A stretch of 64,000 nt of DNA. Source: Aphidius gifuensis (lineage: Eukaryota > Arthropoda > Insecta > Hymenoptera > Braconidae). Shown here in pieces: positions 28,200 through 40,638 of this stretch (within the stretch, counting starts at the first letter, position 1; each line of letters begins with the position of its first letter). The notes below the pieces were generated by a model. The model worked only from the letters and a program-made list of their open reading frames with translations. It had not been told where the DNA came from and ran no database searches. The position numbers and the translations under genes were made by a program. The stretch spans positions 1,674,001 to 1,738,000 of the forward strand of contig NC_057788.1 of the NCBI RefSeq assembly GCF_014905175.1. The letters are read 5' to 3'.

Positions 28200-28775
28200 G
28201 AGTGGGGAATATTAGAGCCTGCGAAGTAAAGGGAAAAATGGGCGTTTACAAAAATTGAAAGCGTTAATAGAGATACAATCGAGGGTGTCTAGTGCACTGT
28301 ACCCAAAGCAACTGTGTAGGAGGAGTGAGTAAAAGACAAGTTTGGGTAAAAGAGGGGAGCTGTAAGTAGGGACTTCAGGCCCCTAGTTTAGACATCACTG
28401 TGCGACGGATGGACAGCCAGTCAGACCCGTCACGGCACTCGTACGACTACTCGGCACTACTAACTAACTGAAATATCTAATTCTAAAAAGAATACTTGTT
28501 CAAGTTCAAAAAATATTCAAACGTCAATATATATTATCAATTTTTTTTTCTTTAATTTGATTTTTTTTAATTTTGATATTATTTTAAAAATATCAAGTTA
28601 AAGTGTGTAATATATTGTGAATTAAAAACAAGTTAATAAAGCAACAAAAAATATACAATCAGTGATATATTAAAAAAAAAAAGTGACTGAAAAAAAAATT
28701 TGAATTTCAAATTTTAATTGAGTGAAAAAAAAAAAAGGAATAAACATTTAAAAAAAAATTATAAATTAATAAACA
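28200..28775 (+). promoter_or_regulatory. en: Probable engrailed promoter and 5' UTR
   Basis: A block of balanced composition at about 28200-28460 precedes an A/T-rich leader that runs to the start codon at 28776. A weak initiator-like TCAGAC lies at 28421-28426; there is no clear TATA box. An upstream ATG occurs at 28409 in the G/C-richer block. The start site cannot be fixed without transcript data, so the boundaries are approximate. The immediate context of the coding ATG is AAACAATGAG, acceptable for insects. Confidence 0.4.
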
Positions 28776-29505
28776 ATGAGCGTGGCATTAGCAGCAATGG
28801 AAAGTGCATATGGTTTGCGACTTCTTGGTAGTCATCAACTGCCATTTCATCATTTACATCATCATCATCATCATAATATACATAATCAATTGCACACATT
28901 ATCAGCATCATCACCAAGTAATTTAAATTTACGACAACAACCAGTACAAGAAACAGAAGCACCATTACGTTTTAGTGTTGTTAATATATTAAGACCTGAT
29001 TTTGGACGTGATGCAATAATTAAAACAACAAACAATAAAGCAATAAATAATAAAAAAAAAATTAATAAAACAAATAAAAATTCATTAATTGTACCACATG
29101 ATTTAAGTTTATCATCATCATCATCATCAACGACATCTTCATCAAGACTTTCACCACAATCACCACCGACAATTTCATCAATACCATCAACATCAAGATA
29201 TGAGGTGGTTAACCGTGATAGAGATACAACATTCACAGAAACAACATCACCACTTCAAAGACACTCAACAGGACTCAGCAGGAGTGGTAGTCTTGAAAGT
29301 CTTGCTAGTAACCGCAGTTCAATAAATGGTTCTTTAACTGGAACACCATCATTGTCTTCAGCAGCATCAACTGTCGGTACTGAATCAATAAGTGGAGACA
29401 GTGTTGCTGGTAGCACTGCTGGATCCCAGACATCATCAGCTAATGGACAAAACCCATGGCCTGCATGGGTCTACTGTACAAGATATTCCGACAGACCATC
29501 CTCTG
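28776..29505 (+). CDS. en: Engrailed, coding exon 1 (residues 1-243 plus first base of codon 244)
   Basis: N-terminal part of the segment-polarity homeodomain repressor Engrailed, a nuclear factor of posterior compartments. Visible features: a His-rich stretch at residues 25-36; EH1, the Groucho-binding repression motif, at 64-78 (LRFSVVNILRPDFGR); a basic Asn/Lys-rich stretch at 84-102; a Ser/Thr-rich region at 110-225; and EH2, the Extradenticle-contacting motif, at 228-243 (WPAWVYCTRYSDRPSS). The frame then meets a donor G|GTAAAT at 29505/29506 in phase 1, and the unspliced frame would end eight codons later. I chose the start at 28776 because it precedes the conserved block; Met8 is an alternative. 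Codon use is strongly A/T-ending. The exon lacks the long Gln/Ala runs of some other insect En proteins. Confidence 0.95.
28857..28874 (+). repeat. In-frame (CAT)6 encoding a His tract
   Basis: Trinucleotide repeat inside en exon 1, giving the His run around residues 28-33. The same microsatellite read one frame over, (TCA)6 at 29112-29129, encodes a Ser run at residues 113-118. Confidence 0.85.
29112..29129 (+). repeat. In-frame (TCA)6 encoding a Ser tract
   Basis: Trinucleotide repeat in en exon 1 encoding the Ser run at residues 113-118. It is the same repeat family as the His tract but in another phase. Confidence 0.85.
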
Positions 29506-30673
29506 GTAAATATACAACTTTCAAATAATATACTTCTCATACACATGTTTTTTTTTTTTTCTTCTTTTTTTCCATTTTATTTTATCGGTACTATTGTTCC
29601 TTAAATCAGTTGGAAACCTCAACCCCATTGTTCGCTTTTTATAATTCCCAAAAAGCTTTCACCAATTCCCCCTGCTGATCACAGAAAATGAGAACACCCG
29701 CAAATTAAATAAGAAATAACCACCCCATGTTATGCGGAAGAAATTTAACAAGATGTTCCACCTTGAAAATTCATACATATTATTTTACTGTGTGTCTTAC
29801 TATTTTGTATTTTTGTTGCACATGATTTTGCTTTTTGAATTTTTTTTTTCTATATATTTTAAACACACAGAAATTTATCGCAAGATGATTTAAGAATAAA
29901 AATAATTCTTAGCTTAGTCAACATAACACTTGATTCAATGATGAAAAATTTTCAAATGCATATATCAACATCCAAAGGCACCGCGTGTACATGTATCTGT
30001 TAATCGAACGCGTTCGCGGATAATAAATATTCATTATAAAAGTTGTAAATAAAAAAAAATATATTTTTATATTGCCTTTGGGTATTTTTAAATTATTTAT
30101 TTATAAATAAAAATTTATAAATTTTTAATCAATGATTAATAGTATTAGATAATTTTTTTTTTTTGTATTTTTTTTAATTTTTTTTTTAGATCAAAAAATG
30201 AAAATAAATACAAATATAATTTAACCGTGGTTTTTATAGTTTATGGTTACTAGTTAGAGGTACTTATAGTCGCTTTTGTGGAGTCTTTGTTCATGTAGTT
30301 TTTATATTCACATGATTTTCAATTATGCTGCCTTGAGGCGTCGGCTATGTACAAAACTAAACGTAAATTTCTAGAGTGCGTCATTAATAGTTAAAGACCA
30401 GCTGTCTGCACAGTTTGTATACAGCAACTCAAGTTCGTAAAAATTATAAATAAAATAAAAAATTAAGTCTGTTTGTGTACTTTAATAAACAGGGTATATA
30501 CGTATTTAACATTTGAAAATTCTCATGGATGTTGGGGGTCAGCAGGGCATTGACAATAAGCTCATGTAAAAAGGATTTATTTTATTGATCAATAAATTAA
30601 AACTATACTTTTATTAATTGTTAAATTAAATCAGACAGCATAATTAAATTTTTTAATTTTATTTTTGTTATAG
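29506..30673 (+). other. en: Engrailed intron (phase 1)
   Basis: Donor GTAAATAT and acceptor TTTTTGTTATAG bound an 1168-bp intron between EH2 and EH3. Invected's last exon begins at the equivalent position, supporting common ancestry of the two genes. In Drosophila the en intron carries regulatory elements, including a Ftz/FTZ-F1 site. Here only one-mismatch FTZ-F1 words are visible (about 29760-29770 and 30331-30341, both as CCTTGA on the + strand). I looked for an RS-type microexon in this intron and found none. Confidence 0.9.
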
Positions 30674-31026
30674 GTCCAAGAACAAGAAGAGTCAAACGCA
30701 CATCAACAAGTGAAAAAACACCTGCAGTTGTCGATGAAAAACGTCCGAGAACAGCATTTAGCAGTGAACAATTGGCAAAATTAAAAAAAGAATTTACGGA
30801 AAATCGTTATTTAACTGAACGTAGAAGACAACAGTTATCAAATGATCTTGGATTAAATGAAGCACAAATTAAAATATGGTTTCAAAATAAAAGAGCTAAA
30901 ATTAAAAAATCAACTGGTCATAAAAATCCATTGGCATTACAACTTATGGCACAAGGACTTTACAATCATTCAACAGTACCAGTTGATGAAGATGGCGAAG
31001 AAATATTTGACCCTTCAAGTCAATAA
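30674..31026 (+). CDS. en: Engrailed, coding exon 2 (homeodomain exon)
   Basis: Completes residues 244-360. EH3 (GPRTRRVKR) starts at residue 244 directly after EH2, with no inserted Arg-Ser. The homeodomain (EH4) covers 264-323, with helix 3 carrying WFQNKRAKIKK, Gln50 and Asn51, which give TAATTA-type binding. The EH5 region after it (residues 324-346) is conserved up to HSTVP. It then ends in VDEDGEEIFDPSSQ instead of the LTKEEEE-type tail seen in this window's Invected. Homeodomain positions 16 and 19 are Lys where Invected has Arg. The splice joins G|GT to give Gly244, in frame, ending at TAA 31024-31026. Compared with inv, silent sites in the homeobox are nearly identical (see findings). 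Confidence 0.96.
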
Positions 31027-31430
31027 TTTTTCAACTTTAAACCACATTTTTTTATTATGAAACTTTTTTTTTTTTTTTAAATTTTTAATCAAGCTTGTTT
31101 GAAATGATGACATAGGGAAAAAAAAAAAGAAAAAAGTTTATGCAATTTAATGCATATTCAATAGACTGAAAATTGCATATAAAACTTTTTAAATTATTTC
31201 AACAATATGCAATTGACAAAGAAAAGTTTTATTATAAAAAAAAAAAAAAATGGTATTTCTTTTTTTTTTTTTATGTTTTTTAAAAAAGAAAAAAAAAAAA
31301 AATTCATATTCTCATTGTTTGTACGCTTATAAAAAATTATATATTTATTTCACTTGTATATATCGCTGTGAATAGGGCAATTGACGTACTTAACAATATT
31401 AATAAATATTAAAATAAAAAATTATATGAT
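31027..31430 (+). other. en: Engrailed 3' UTR with candidate poly(A) signals
   Basis: A/T-rich region after the stop with several poly(A)/poly(T) runs. The first AATAAA hexamers on the + strand are at 31401-31406 and 31413-31418. In such A/T-rich DNA these hexamers arise often by chance, so the true 3' end is uncertain. Confidence 0.35.
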
Positions 31431-32706
31431 AAAATCATATATAAAAGTTTACGAGAACGTTATAATTATAATTAATTCTATGTAATTTTTCATGTAAATA
31501 ATGCATCAACATAAAGCTATTATAAATACTCTTATGTGTAATTTAAAATTGCACGATAAAAAAAATAAATAAATAAGAAATTTTAAATTATATTAATTCA
31601 ATAAATAAATAAATAAATAAAATATATAAAAAAAAAAATTAAAAAACCAGTGTATTGTAAATATACTATTTCACTTATTAAAAAAGTGATAAATCCTTTT
31701 CTTTTTTATTTGTGAAATTTGAAAATCATGATAAAATTATATAACAAATAAATTATATTATAAGAGACTAGTGAGTGTTTGCTGTTGTCACTGATTTAAT
31801 CAAATTAAATCTCAACAGTAATATAAATATATTATGTTAATAAAATAAAAAATATAAACACTTTAATCATAGAATTACATTTATTTTAATTCACCCAACG
31901 CAACAAACGCGATGATGGAACGCAATGTGAAGTCATGAAAAAAATAAAATAAAATAACAACGACTCAAAGAGATACAGTTGAATAAAAGAAAAAAAAAAA
32001 TTAGTAGAGTAGTGAGAAAATATCTCGACTGTGCATAAAGTCAAAAGAATCGCTAATTATATATAAATTTTCGCAAGTAGTATTTTACGCCCCATTTTCT
32101 GGTGACACATTGCCACGTCCACGATAATTGATCTCGAATTAACGAGCACCATTTCTCTAAGCAAAATAAATAAATAAAAATAATATTAACTTGAAAGACT
32201 TTGACAAATGAAATTACTTAATTTATTATTATTTTATTTTTTGTTTCTTTAAATATGTCACTAAGCATTTAGTGCAAATTTGTCAATTGTAAATGTTTTA
32301 TACATCATTGCATTACCAACAAAAAGATCTATATAACTGACTTGAGTAATTTTTTTTCTTTTAATTTTTTAAATTTTCACATTAATTTAAAATGCAGGTG
32401 ATGAAAAAATTTTATAACAAAATGACTTATGTTCGCAAAGGCAGTCTTTTTGCAATTGAAATTTTTTATCTCAAATTGAATAAAAAATTTCTAAAATAAA
32501 TTTAAATTCATATTTCATCCTAAATCGTTAAACTAAATTTTTTTTTTTTATTAAAAATTTTTTTCATTTATAAAACAAAAAAAAAACACTGGCCGTGCAC
32601 ATAAAATTTAATTTTGTCATTTTTATTTTTTGGAGCTTTTCGATTTGTGCAAATAAAAATATAATAGAATTAATATTTTCTTTGATAAAAATTTAAAAAA
32701 AAAGCT

Positions 32707-32745
32707 AGAGAGAGAGGGAGAGAGAGGGAGAGGGAGAGAGAGAGG
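32707..32745. repeat. (GA)n / GAGGG purine tract
   Basis: A 39-bp GAGAG-rich purine run about 1.7 kb downstream of the en stop codon. It gives many overlapping GAGA-factor words and could also form non-B DNA. Confidence 0.85.
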
Positions 32746-34605
32746 CGCATGTATATATTATCCAAAGGAGAAATGATGTATTTTATAGAAGCATGTATTT
32801 AATACAGTAAAGTTTTCAAAAGGAATGGGTAAAATAGGTTTTGTAGCAATTCGCAATTGTAGGAATTCCAAGAGGGCGATACTATTATACACGCAAGGGT
32901 GTAATGGTCGAATGTGCCACAGGCATCATGATGGCCATTAGGGGTATTCTAGCTTGGCCGCCAGTGGCTTACTAAATTTTCACTTCTTGTTTCCACCTTT
33001 GCAAGCCGCAAATTAATGGCAAATTCTCCCACATTGTGTTCTTGTTAATCGTAAAGTATGATCTCCTTTTTTATTTTATTTTTTTTTTTCATTTTATATA
33101 TATAAACACATGTATAGACAAATATTCTAGTCGTATAATTTATAACATTAAATAATGAGAGAAAATAGCTGAAAAAAAAATTTCTTTGTTGATGAAAAAC
33201 ATTTAAAAAATATATTTATTGTTTTTTAATTATGAAATATTTATTGTCTTGACTTTGGAGAATATTTCTTTGAAAATATAATATTTTTAATTGTATAAAA
33301 AAATTAATTTTCATAATGATTTTAAGACTGATTTTTTTTTTTCTGGTGTTAAAGTATAAATGATGATTTATTGTCGGCAAGGGCTTTTTGAAAATTAAAT
33401 GACGACATGTTATGAACGTGAAAATGTACTTGGACCACTTAGCTATATGTGAAAAAAATTTTTTTTAATTTTTTTTTTTTGAATAGCACAGATGTTTACA
33501 GCATAGATCATCCAACACTCATAGATCTTCTCTTTTGGTATATATCTCTTTTCGCACATTGAAAAATAAATATAATAATACAAAGATATATTTTGTATGA
33601 TGATAAATAAATCAAAATATATATTTACATTAAAAAATGAATATTTCGAAACTGAACTTAACACAAGATGATTCTTCATACATTGGTTTAATGATATTTA
33701 TAAACAGCCAATTGCCGAAAGACGTTGCCAACCAAGCACTTCAATGTAATTGGCCAGTGTACCATATGATATTAGATACTCGTTATCCTAACGAGCATAA
33801 ATATATATACGCGTTTTAAAAAAATTATCAAAGGGAAATGTTTTTTTCTTTTTTAAATAATTAGAAAATATATATGAATATTTTTTTTTTTACATGAATA
33901 TTCATTCGAATTTCGTAGAATTTATTAATGAAAAAATATTAATAAATAAATATGTTTTAAAAAAAATATATAATAATATTTAATTGTCGTGAGAAAATTA
34001 ATTTTTCAATTTTTTCAAAATACTGAAATGTATTTCATTCAAATTATATTGTTTTTTCAAATTTTTAATTGTTTATTTTATTTTATTTTTTTAATTTTAG
34101 ATTTGATAAAAAATTTATTGAATTTTATTTTTATATTTTTGGCAATTTATTAATAAATTGGTGGATTAAATAAAATAAAAAATTCCATTCAAATAATAAA
34201 TATTTTCTAATTTTCTGTTCAATTTTCTTCAATTAATTTTACAAATTTTCCCTATTTCAACATTAAAAAAAAAAAAAACTTAATTTTTCATTATCAACAA
34301 TTTATCAAAAAAAAAGAAAAAACCATTATTAATTTTTAACAAGATATTAAAATATGTAATTCAAATAATTACAACATTTTTTTTTCATAAATTATTTATA
34401 TAATAATTTTCGTTAATTTTCTTAATTTTAGTGCTGAAAAAAAAATAATTTTTTATATTTTTGCTAATGCTCAGTAAAGAGGGGGTTAAAAGGCAAATAA
34501 AAAAATTTAAAAAATAAAAAAAATCCCCATTTATATATATGTGTGTGTGTATTTAATGTGTACAAGAAAAGAACGTTGAGAAGCTAAAAGAGCAAAGAGT
34601 AGCAA

Positions 34606-34614
34606 GACCACCCA
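34606..34614 (-). promoter_or_regulatory. Exact Ci/Gli-type site
   Basis: GACCACCCA on the + strand, that is TGGGTGGTC on the - strand. It sits 9 bp from a 14-bp CpG palindrome. Confidence 0.4.
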
Positions 34615-34623
34615 ACGTGATAT

Positions 34624-34637
34624 CTCGCGCGCGCGAG
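34624..34637. repeat. CpG palindrome CTCGCGCGCGCGAG
   Basis: Perfect 14-bp palindrome of alternating C and G, very unusual in this A/T-rich context. It is able to form Z-DNA and is a target for CpG methylation. It is followed by TATATATA. Confidence 0.8.
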
Positions 34638-34891
34638 TATATATACTGTTACTGTATTATATACACTTGGTATTGGTTAGTGAGAAAGATATACATACAT
34701 TTTATTCATGAATATATTGTTAAAGGATAAAGTGAAATAGAGTATCATCATATGTACGTGGAATGTATTCTTGTTGGGTCATTAATGCTACCTTGGCTAT
34801 GCACACTTATGGATCGGACCAAATCAGTGACCGATTGCCTTCTCCCCTTACCCACCAATCCTCCCACCTTTTTTTTTTTTTTTTTTTTCAA

Positions 34892-34915
34892 TCTCTCTCT
34901 CTCTCTTTCTCTCTC
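34892..34915. repeat. (CT)n microsatellite
   Basis: CT tandem with a TTT interruption, directly after a 20-base poly(T) run (34869-34888). On the - strand it reads as a GAGAG block. Confidence 0.8.
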
Positions 34916-37900
34916 AACTTCCCTAAGCCAAATTATTATTTTTTTTTTCTTTAATTCTCAGCTTCTTCGAGAAAGCTACCGCACAGACTCATTAAAAAAA
35001 AAAATTTTTTAAAAATATATTACTGTAAGTTGAATAGGGTTAATTTTTTATTTATTATTATTAATTTTTTTTTTTTCTTCTTTTTTACTCTTTAGAGCAA
35101 TATACATTTGTAGTAATTATTTTTTATTTATATTTTATTATTGTAAAAAAAATTTAAGCACTGTGTTTCGTATTTTTTATTTTTTTATTTTTCAATATTG
35201 ATGAGTGTAAATTTGGAAAGGAGATTTTTAATAATTATTAGTTAAATTAATTTTGAAAAATTAAGGGATGAAAAAAGAGATAATAAATTGTATATTGAGT
35301 CAAAACACTATGCTGTTTTTTTATTTTTTTTTTAAAAGTTATTGGAAAAATAAAAATGCAAAAATAAAGAGATGAGGGAGGAAATAATTTTGGACTAGAG
35401 TAATTATCGTCGCGATAGGTCGCATATAGGTAACAAACTGGTAATTAAATTCTTTGTGAGAACGATACTGGAATGTTAGTGTACGCGCAAAAAAGAGGGT
35501 GAGGTATCCATGCAATTAAAAGAGAAACGTTTCGTTTCTTGTCATCCCTTCGTTTTTTTATTTTTTTCATTTTCACTTTGTCTGTTTTAACATCCCAACT
35601 GCAAGTATAATACTATCATGAATTTCTGCGTGTTAGTTTTAGTTAAAAAGTGTCGGTAATTAAAATAATATGGAGTCGTAATCGGCAACTCACCCCTCTC
35701 TAAAGTTATTTTAATTTTTTTTTTTTCCTTTTCTTTTCTGATGGCTACGTCTTTTTTTTCTCTTTTCTTTTTTTTTTTTAGAGAAACGTGAGTCGTATAG
35801 ATCAGAGAGTCGTGTTCCATGCTAATTTTCTATGAACCCCTCGACCCGTTTAAGAACATCACCGTTAAGGGACAAAGAAAAATTAAAAAAAAAAAAAAAC
35901 ATGAAAAGCAGGTTTTATATACATTTTTATTTTCTAAAGTCATTTCAAATATATATCTTAAAAATCCTATCTCATCCCTTACATTTAAAATTCAACTTTT
36001 TATAAATTCAAATTGTTTTGAACAATTATCATTTTGCGAGCTACAAAAATACCAACGAAAAAATATTTTTTATTCATTTTACAAGCTCTCATTATATATC
36101 TTGTTATGTGTTTTGCGATAAAAAAAATCTACCGGAAGTTGCAGTTTGCACAAATATATATTTCAAAGAAGTCAAGATGCATTTAAAACAATTAAATACA
36201 AATTTTTTAATTTTTCTTTCCAACTGACAATTTATTATTTTTTATTTAAATAGTTACAAGAATATTTTGAGCTTTTTTTTTTAATGTTAAACAAGTCAGA
36301 AGGGGGTTGGAATATTTCTTGATAGAATGAAAAATATGCGTCGCTAATTTAAATCGCGATAGAGCAAGTGTGAGAAAAGCTCTAGAGCAAGGAATTTTTT
36401 TTTTTTTTTTTTTCTTTTGGAGTTTTGGATAACGTGAAAATGCATTATAGCTTTAAACAGATACAGAATGGCCCCTTTTTTAGAGTGTCAAATGAGGGGG
36501 TGTCGACAAGCCCACTTTTGCTATTTTAGACGACAAATATACACTGTATACAATCTTGTGTACATATTCACCCTAACCGACGAAAGATAGAATGGCACGC
36601 TTGACGGTAGATGTTTATTTAACCCGAAGTAATTTGATCAAAAATTTAATCAAGTTGGATACTGTCTTTTTTTTATTTATATTTATTTTTCTTTTTTGAA
36701 CGACGTGATCCACGACGAATTGCTCAAAGCAATAAAACTCAAAAGAATTTTTCTTCATATTGAAATAAAATTTGAAAAAGTTTTTTATTTATAAACAAAT
36801 CAATGCCTATTATTGATAAATTTTTATGACGAAAATAAAATAAGTTATTGATAAAAAACTTTGTGTTTTTAATAAATTACAGTATTTTAATTTTTTTTTT
36901 TTAAACGAGGTTAATAGACACGTAGCAATCGTAAAAAACATCCCTCTAAAAGTTCTTGAAATTTTGCATTAAAAAAAAAACATTTCAAACAACATTTATA
37001 TATTTTTTTTTTTAACTTTTTGCACTTATTTAATTAACTTTTCTTTTGGAAAATGAGTATGGAGTTTTTATGATTATTTATTTATTTTTATTTTCCATCA
37101 ACAAACGTGTTGATGCGAGTGAGTTTAGTACTAGAAGTAATTTCCATCTCATTGAAATTCACCCTTGCAATACAAAAAAATAGTGAAAAAAAAGCAGCAA
37201 AATTAAATATACACACAGTAGTAAAAATATAGAGATATACACAAGTCATGCACTCGATTTGTTGCTTTCAATTCATTGTGGTTGATTGGTGAAACATTTA
37301 TTCACATAATCATTAAACAAACTCAACTAAAATATTTTCACAAATGATCTTACGTTTGTTACCAAGAGATAGAGGGTGCCTAAAGTGGGGTCATCTTGCA
37401 TTGTCACATTGTGTTAATATGTATGAATTTATCAAAGGGAAAAAGCAATGATAGTATATTCAAAAAATTCGAGCCAACTTGTGAGAGTTGTGAGTGCATA
37501 GGACACCATTATATAGGGGATGAAATAAAAAAATTAAACAAGTGTTAAAAAATTCAAAGAAACATTCGTCGGATCACAATTGTTGAGTGTATATTTTTTT
37601 TTTTTTTGGGATTTGTTATATGGATTCAAGAGGGGCAGCAATTCAACCCCAATCTCTGAAACAATATGCCACTTGCCGCAAAGTTGATATACACTTTTCT
37701 AACTCCCTTTTATGTACAAATTTATCTGGGGTTTGTTTCATTCATAAAATATCATTTGAACTTTTTCAAGTGATATAACATTTATCTGATTATCGTACAC
37801 ATTTGTGAGGGTGTTATCTTGTAAATATTATTACCATATTAATTATTTATTAATTAATTATTATCGTTTTTAAAATTGATATTAATTTTCATCATAAATT

Positions 37901-40629
37901 AAAATTGAATTGTTAATTTGAATAATGAATTTTTTCTATATTGTAAAATTAAATCACAAAATAATAATATAGTTATATTTTAATGTAATTATTATTGCAA
38001 TTTTATTAACTTATTTTTGTTTTTTTTTTTATAATTTTTTTGATTTAAAATTACGAAAATTAAATTCAAGTATAATTCATTTATTTATAAGCATAAAAAT
38101 AAATTCTTTTTTTCAATAATTCAACGTTGTTTTAATAAATTAAAAGTTCAAGAATTATAAGTCTTTTTTTTTTTTTATAAATTCTAGGGTTGCTATACAA
38201 AAAAAGTTAAATACGACTTGCGAATATTGACTTATTGTTTAAAAAATTTATAAAATAAATTTTAAAATTGACGGGTTAATTTTAAGTAACTTTTTAAAAC
38301 TCAACCTCAATTAAATTGCTCGTATTAAACTTGTTTTTAAAATCAATTAAATTCTTTTTTTTTTATTGTTACAACAAAGAGTCCAACGACATTGACACTT
38401 TCTCTATAAATATATACAAAATCTGTCGATATATATCTTAACAAAAAATAGAAAAAAAAAAAAAAATTGTATTCTCAATATAATATGGTTACCAACTTTA
38501 GCAATTTGAAACATTAAAAAATAAATAAAAATTTTCAACGTGAAAGTCATTCAAGTGTGAGTTATCGTTAACATTGCTGATGCGGTATATAAAATTTATA
38601 TATAAGAGAAATGATCTATCGTCGTGTTTGTTGTCGTGCGATAGTGCTCGTTTTATTATATTTAAAAATAAAATAATATAAAAAATAGTTGTAGTTATAT
38701 GCTAACCCTATTTACGTTACAAGCTATGCCAGGACACGATCTCAGGGTCCTTCTGTATGTTTATATATCAAATGCGCTATGGTTTTATGCGCACGCGGTA
38801 CTTCTTATCGGGGATGATGCAGTCGCACAATATTAAACAGCGTATATTAACCAGCATATATAAAATTTTATATATACAAATAAAACAAGACTCATTAATC
38901 AAATCACAAAACCTTTCCGGGACTAATGGCCAATGCAATTTCGAAAATAAAAAATAAATAAAAAATCAATTTCTTTTTTTAAAAATTTATATTTACTCAA
39001 TAAATTTTTATAACCCAATATTTTATTACATTTTTATTTATAGTTACTTCGTAAAAATAACATTACACACTCATCAAATATATAATAATTCATTTAATAT
39101 TCTGTAAACGTTTTTAATTACTCAAAATAATTTTATATATATGTCTTTTGATTTTCAATTGATTTATCAACTTGCATCATTATTATCTGATATAATTAAA
39201 AACAAGTTTTATATTTTTATATATGATTATTATTAAAATGTGTAATTTATACTTTTGGAAAATTTTGATAAAAAAAAAAACTAGTTTGGTTGAATGTATT
39301 AATGCGCTATGAAAATCGTTTCGTTTAAGAATTTGTCTTTTTTTTACTAGAGGCAAATGATAAATTAAAAAAAAAAAAAAAATTAATGCAACCTGTAATA
39401 TTACAAGGGTATATAGGTGTATAATTAAAGTGACTGACTTATTTAGAATATAAATCATAATTATTTTTTAAATCTTGAAGATATAATGCTAATGAAAAAT
39501 GAAAAATAAAAAAAAGTTGAAAGAGAAATAAATAGTTTATATATTTTTATTTTTTATATTGGTGTGTGTTGGATTATCTTATTTCTTGGTCAACTGTAAA
39601 ACTTTACGAAAGTGTCATTCGTTTTATGGGGGATGACAACCGAACGCTTTTATTACCCGTAATCGTTGAACGTCAGACGCTCAAAGTCGATAACGCGGCG
39701 CCTTTATATAAATACCAGACGCTGATTTTTCCACTTTACAAAAAATATAAATAATCTTTAAAATTATATTTTTATTTTTATTCAATAAATATAAAATATA
39801 CATGATGTTTTAACATGAATATATAATTTATTTAATTAATGTTTAGCCAACATGTTAGATAAGAAAATAAAAAAACGAAAAAAAATAAAACTTTTTTTTT
39901 TTCTCTCAAAAAGTTATCAACAAAATAAATAAATAATAATTATATTTTATAAATCAAAGGATATTTTTTTTTTTATTTTATATGAGGCAATCTGTCATTA
40001 TTCGATTGACGATACACGATTTTTAAAAGTCCAAAAAAAATTAGACATATGGAAGATAGAGAGCTTACCACATCAAAAAAAAAATAAAAAAAATAACCAC
40101 AATTACCAAAAATAATAATACAAATTAATTTAAATTGTTGCAAATCATGCAAGTTAAATATCCATAACTGTCATTTTATTGTTTAAATAATTAACTCATA
40201 TATTTTAACCCTAATTTTTTCATCCATTGTATTTTTTTTTTCGGTATAAATGATTTCCATTAAAAAAAATAAATTTACTAGTTTTATTTTGGACTATTTT
40301 AGCAATTTAAATTTACCACAAAAAAAAAATTTACCATCTGGATTTTAATAATCTATATTATTCTTCAGATATACTCGATTGTTATACTTGTGTTTATTTA
40401 ATGTATATTGATTGATCAATGGAATATTTTAAAATTTGATATAAAAATAAATGAAAAAAAAAAAATTCATTTTTCTCCGATTCTTTTTTTAAAGATGACA
40501 GACGAAAGCCGGAGGAATAAGGCATGGAAGAAATATTCGCGTGTAGCAATATTTAATAAGGTCTTTAACGAGTAAGGGAGCTGGGGTAGCAGTCGAGATA
40601 CCAGCGCAGTGAACGCGTCAGCGGAATGG

Positions 40630-40638
40630 GACCACCCA
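40630..40638 (-). promoter_or_regulatory. Exact Ci/Gli-type site
   Basis: GACCACCCA on the + strand. Within 40 bp downstream lie CACGTG (40651-40656) and the perfect palindrome GGTATATATACC (40656-40667), forming a compact motif cluster. Confidence 0.4.

Noticed and set aside
28886..29236. Open frame antisense to en exon 1 (116 codons)
   Set aside because: It is the mirror of the Ser/His repeat-rich en exon; the residue runs (Asp, Val, Leu) come from the reverse of TCA/CAT repeats.
29506..30673. Possible RS microexon in the en intron
   Set aside because: No 6-nt AG|N6|GT unit encoding Arg-Ser in phase was found, and direct splicing already gives a normal EH2-EH3 junction.
33637..33819. 60-codon frame with mixed residues
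   Set aside because: Plausible composition but too short, with no recognised domain and no adjacent exon.
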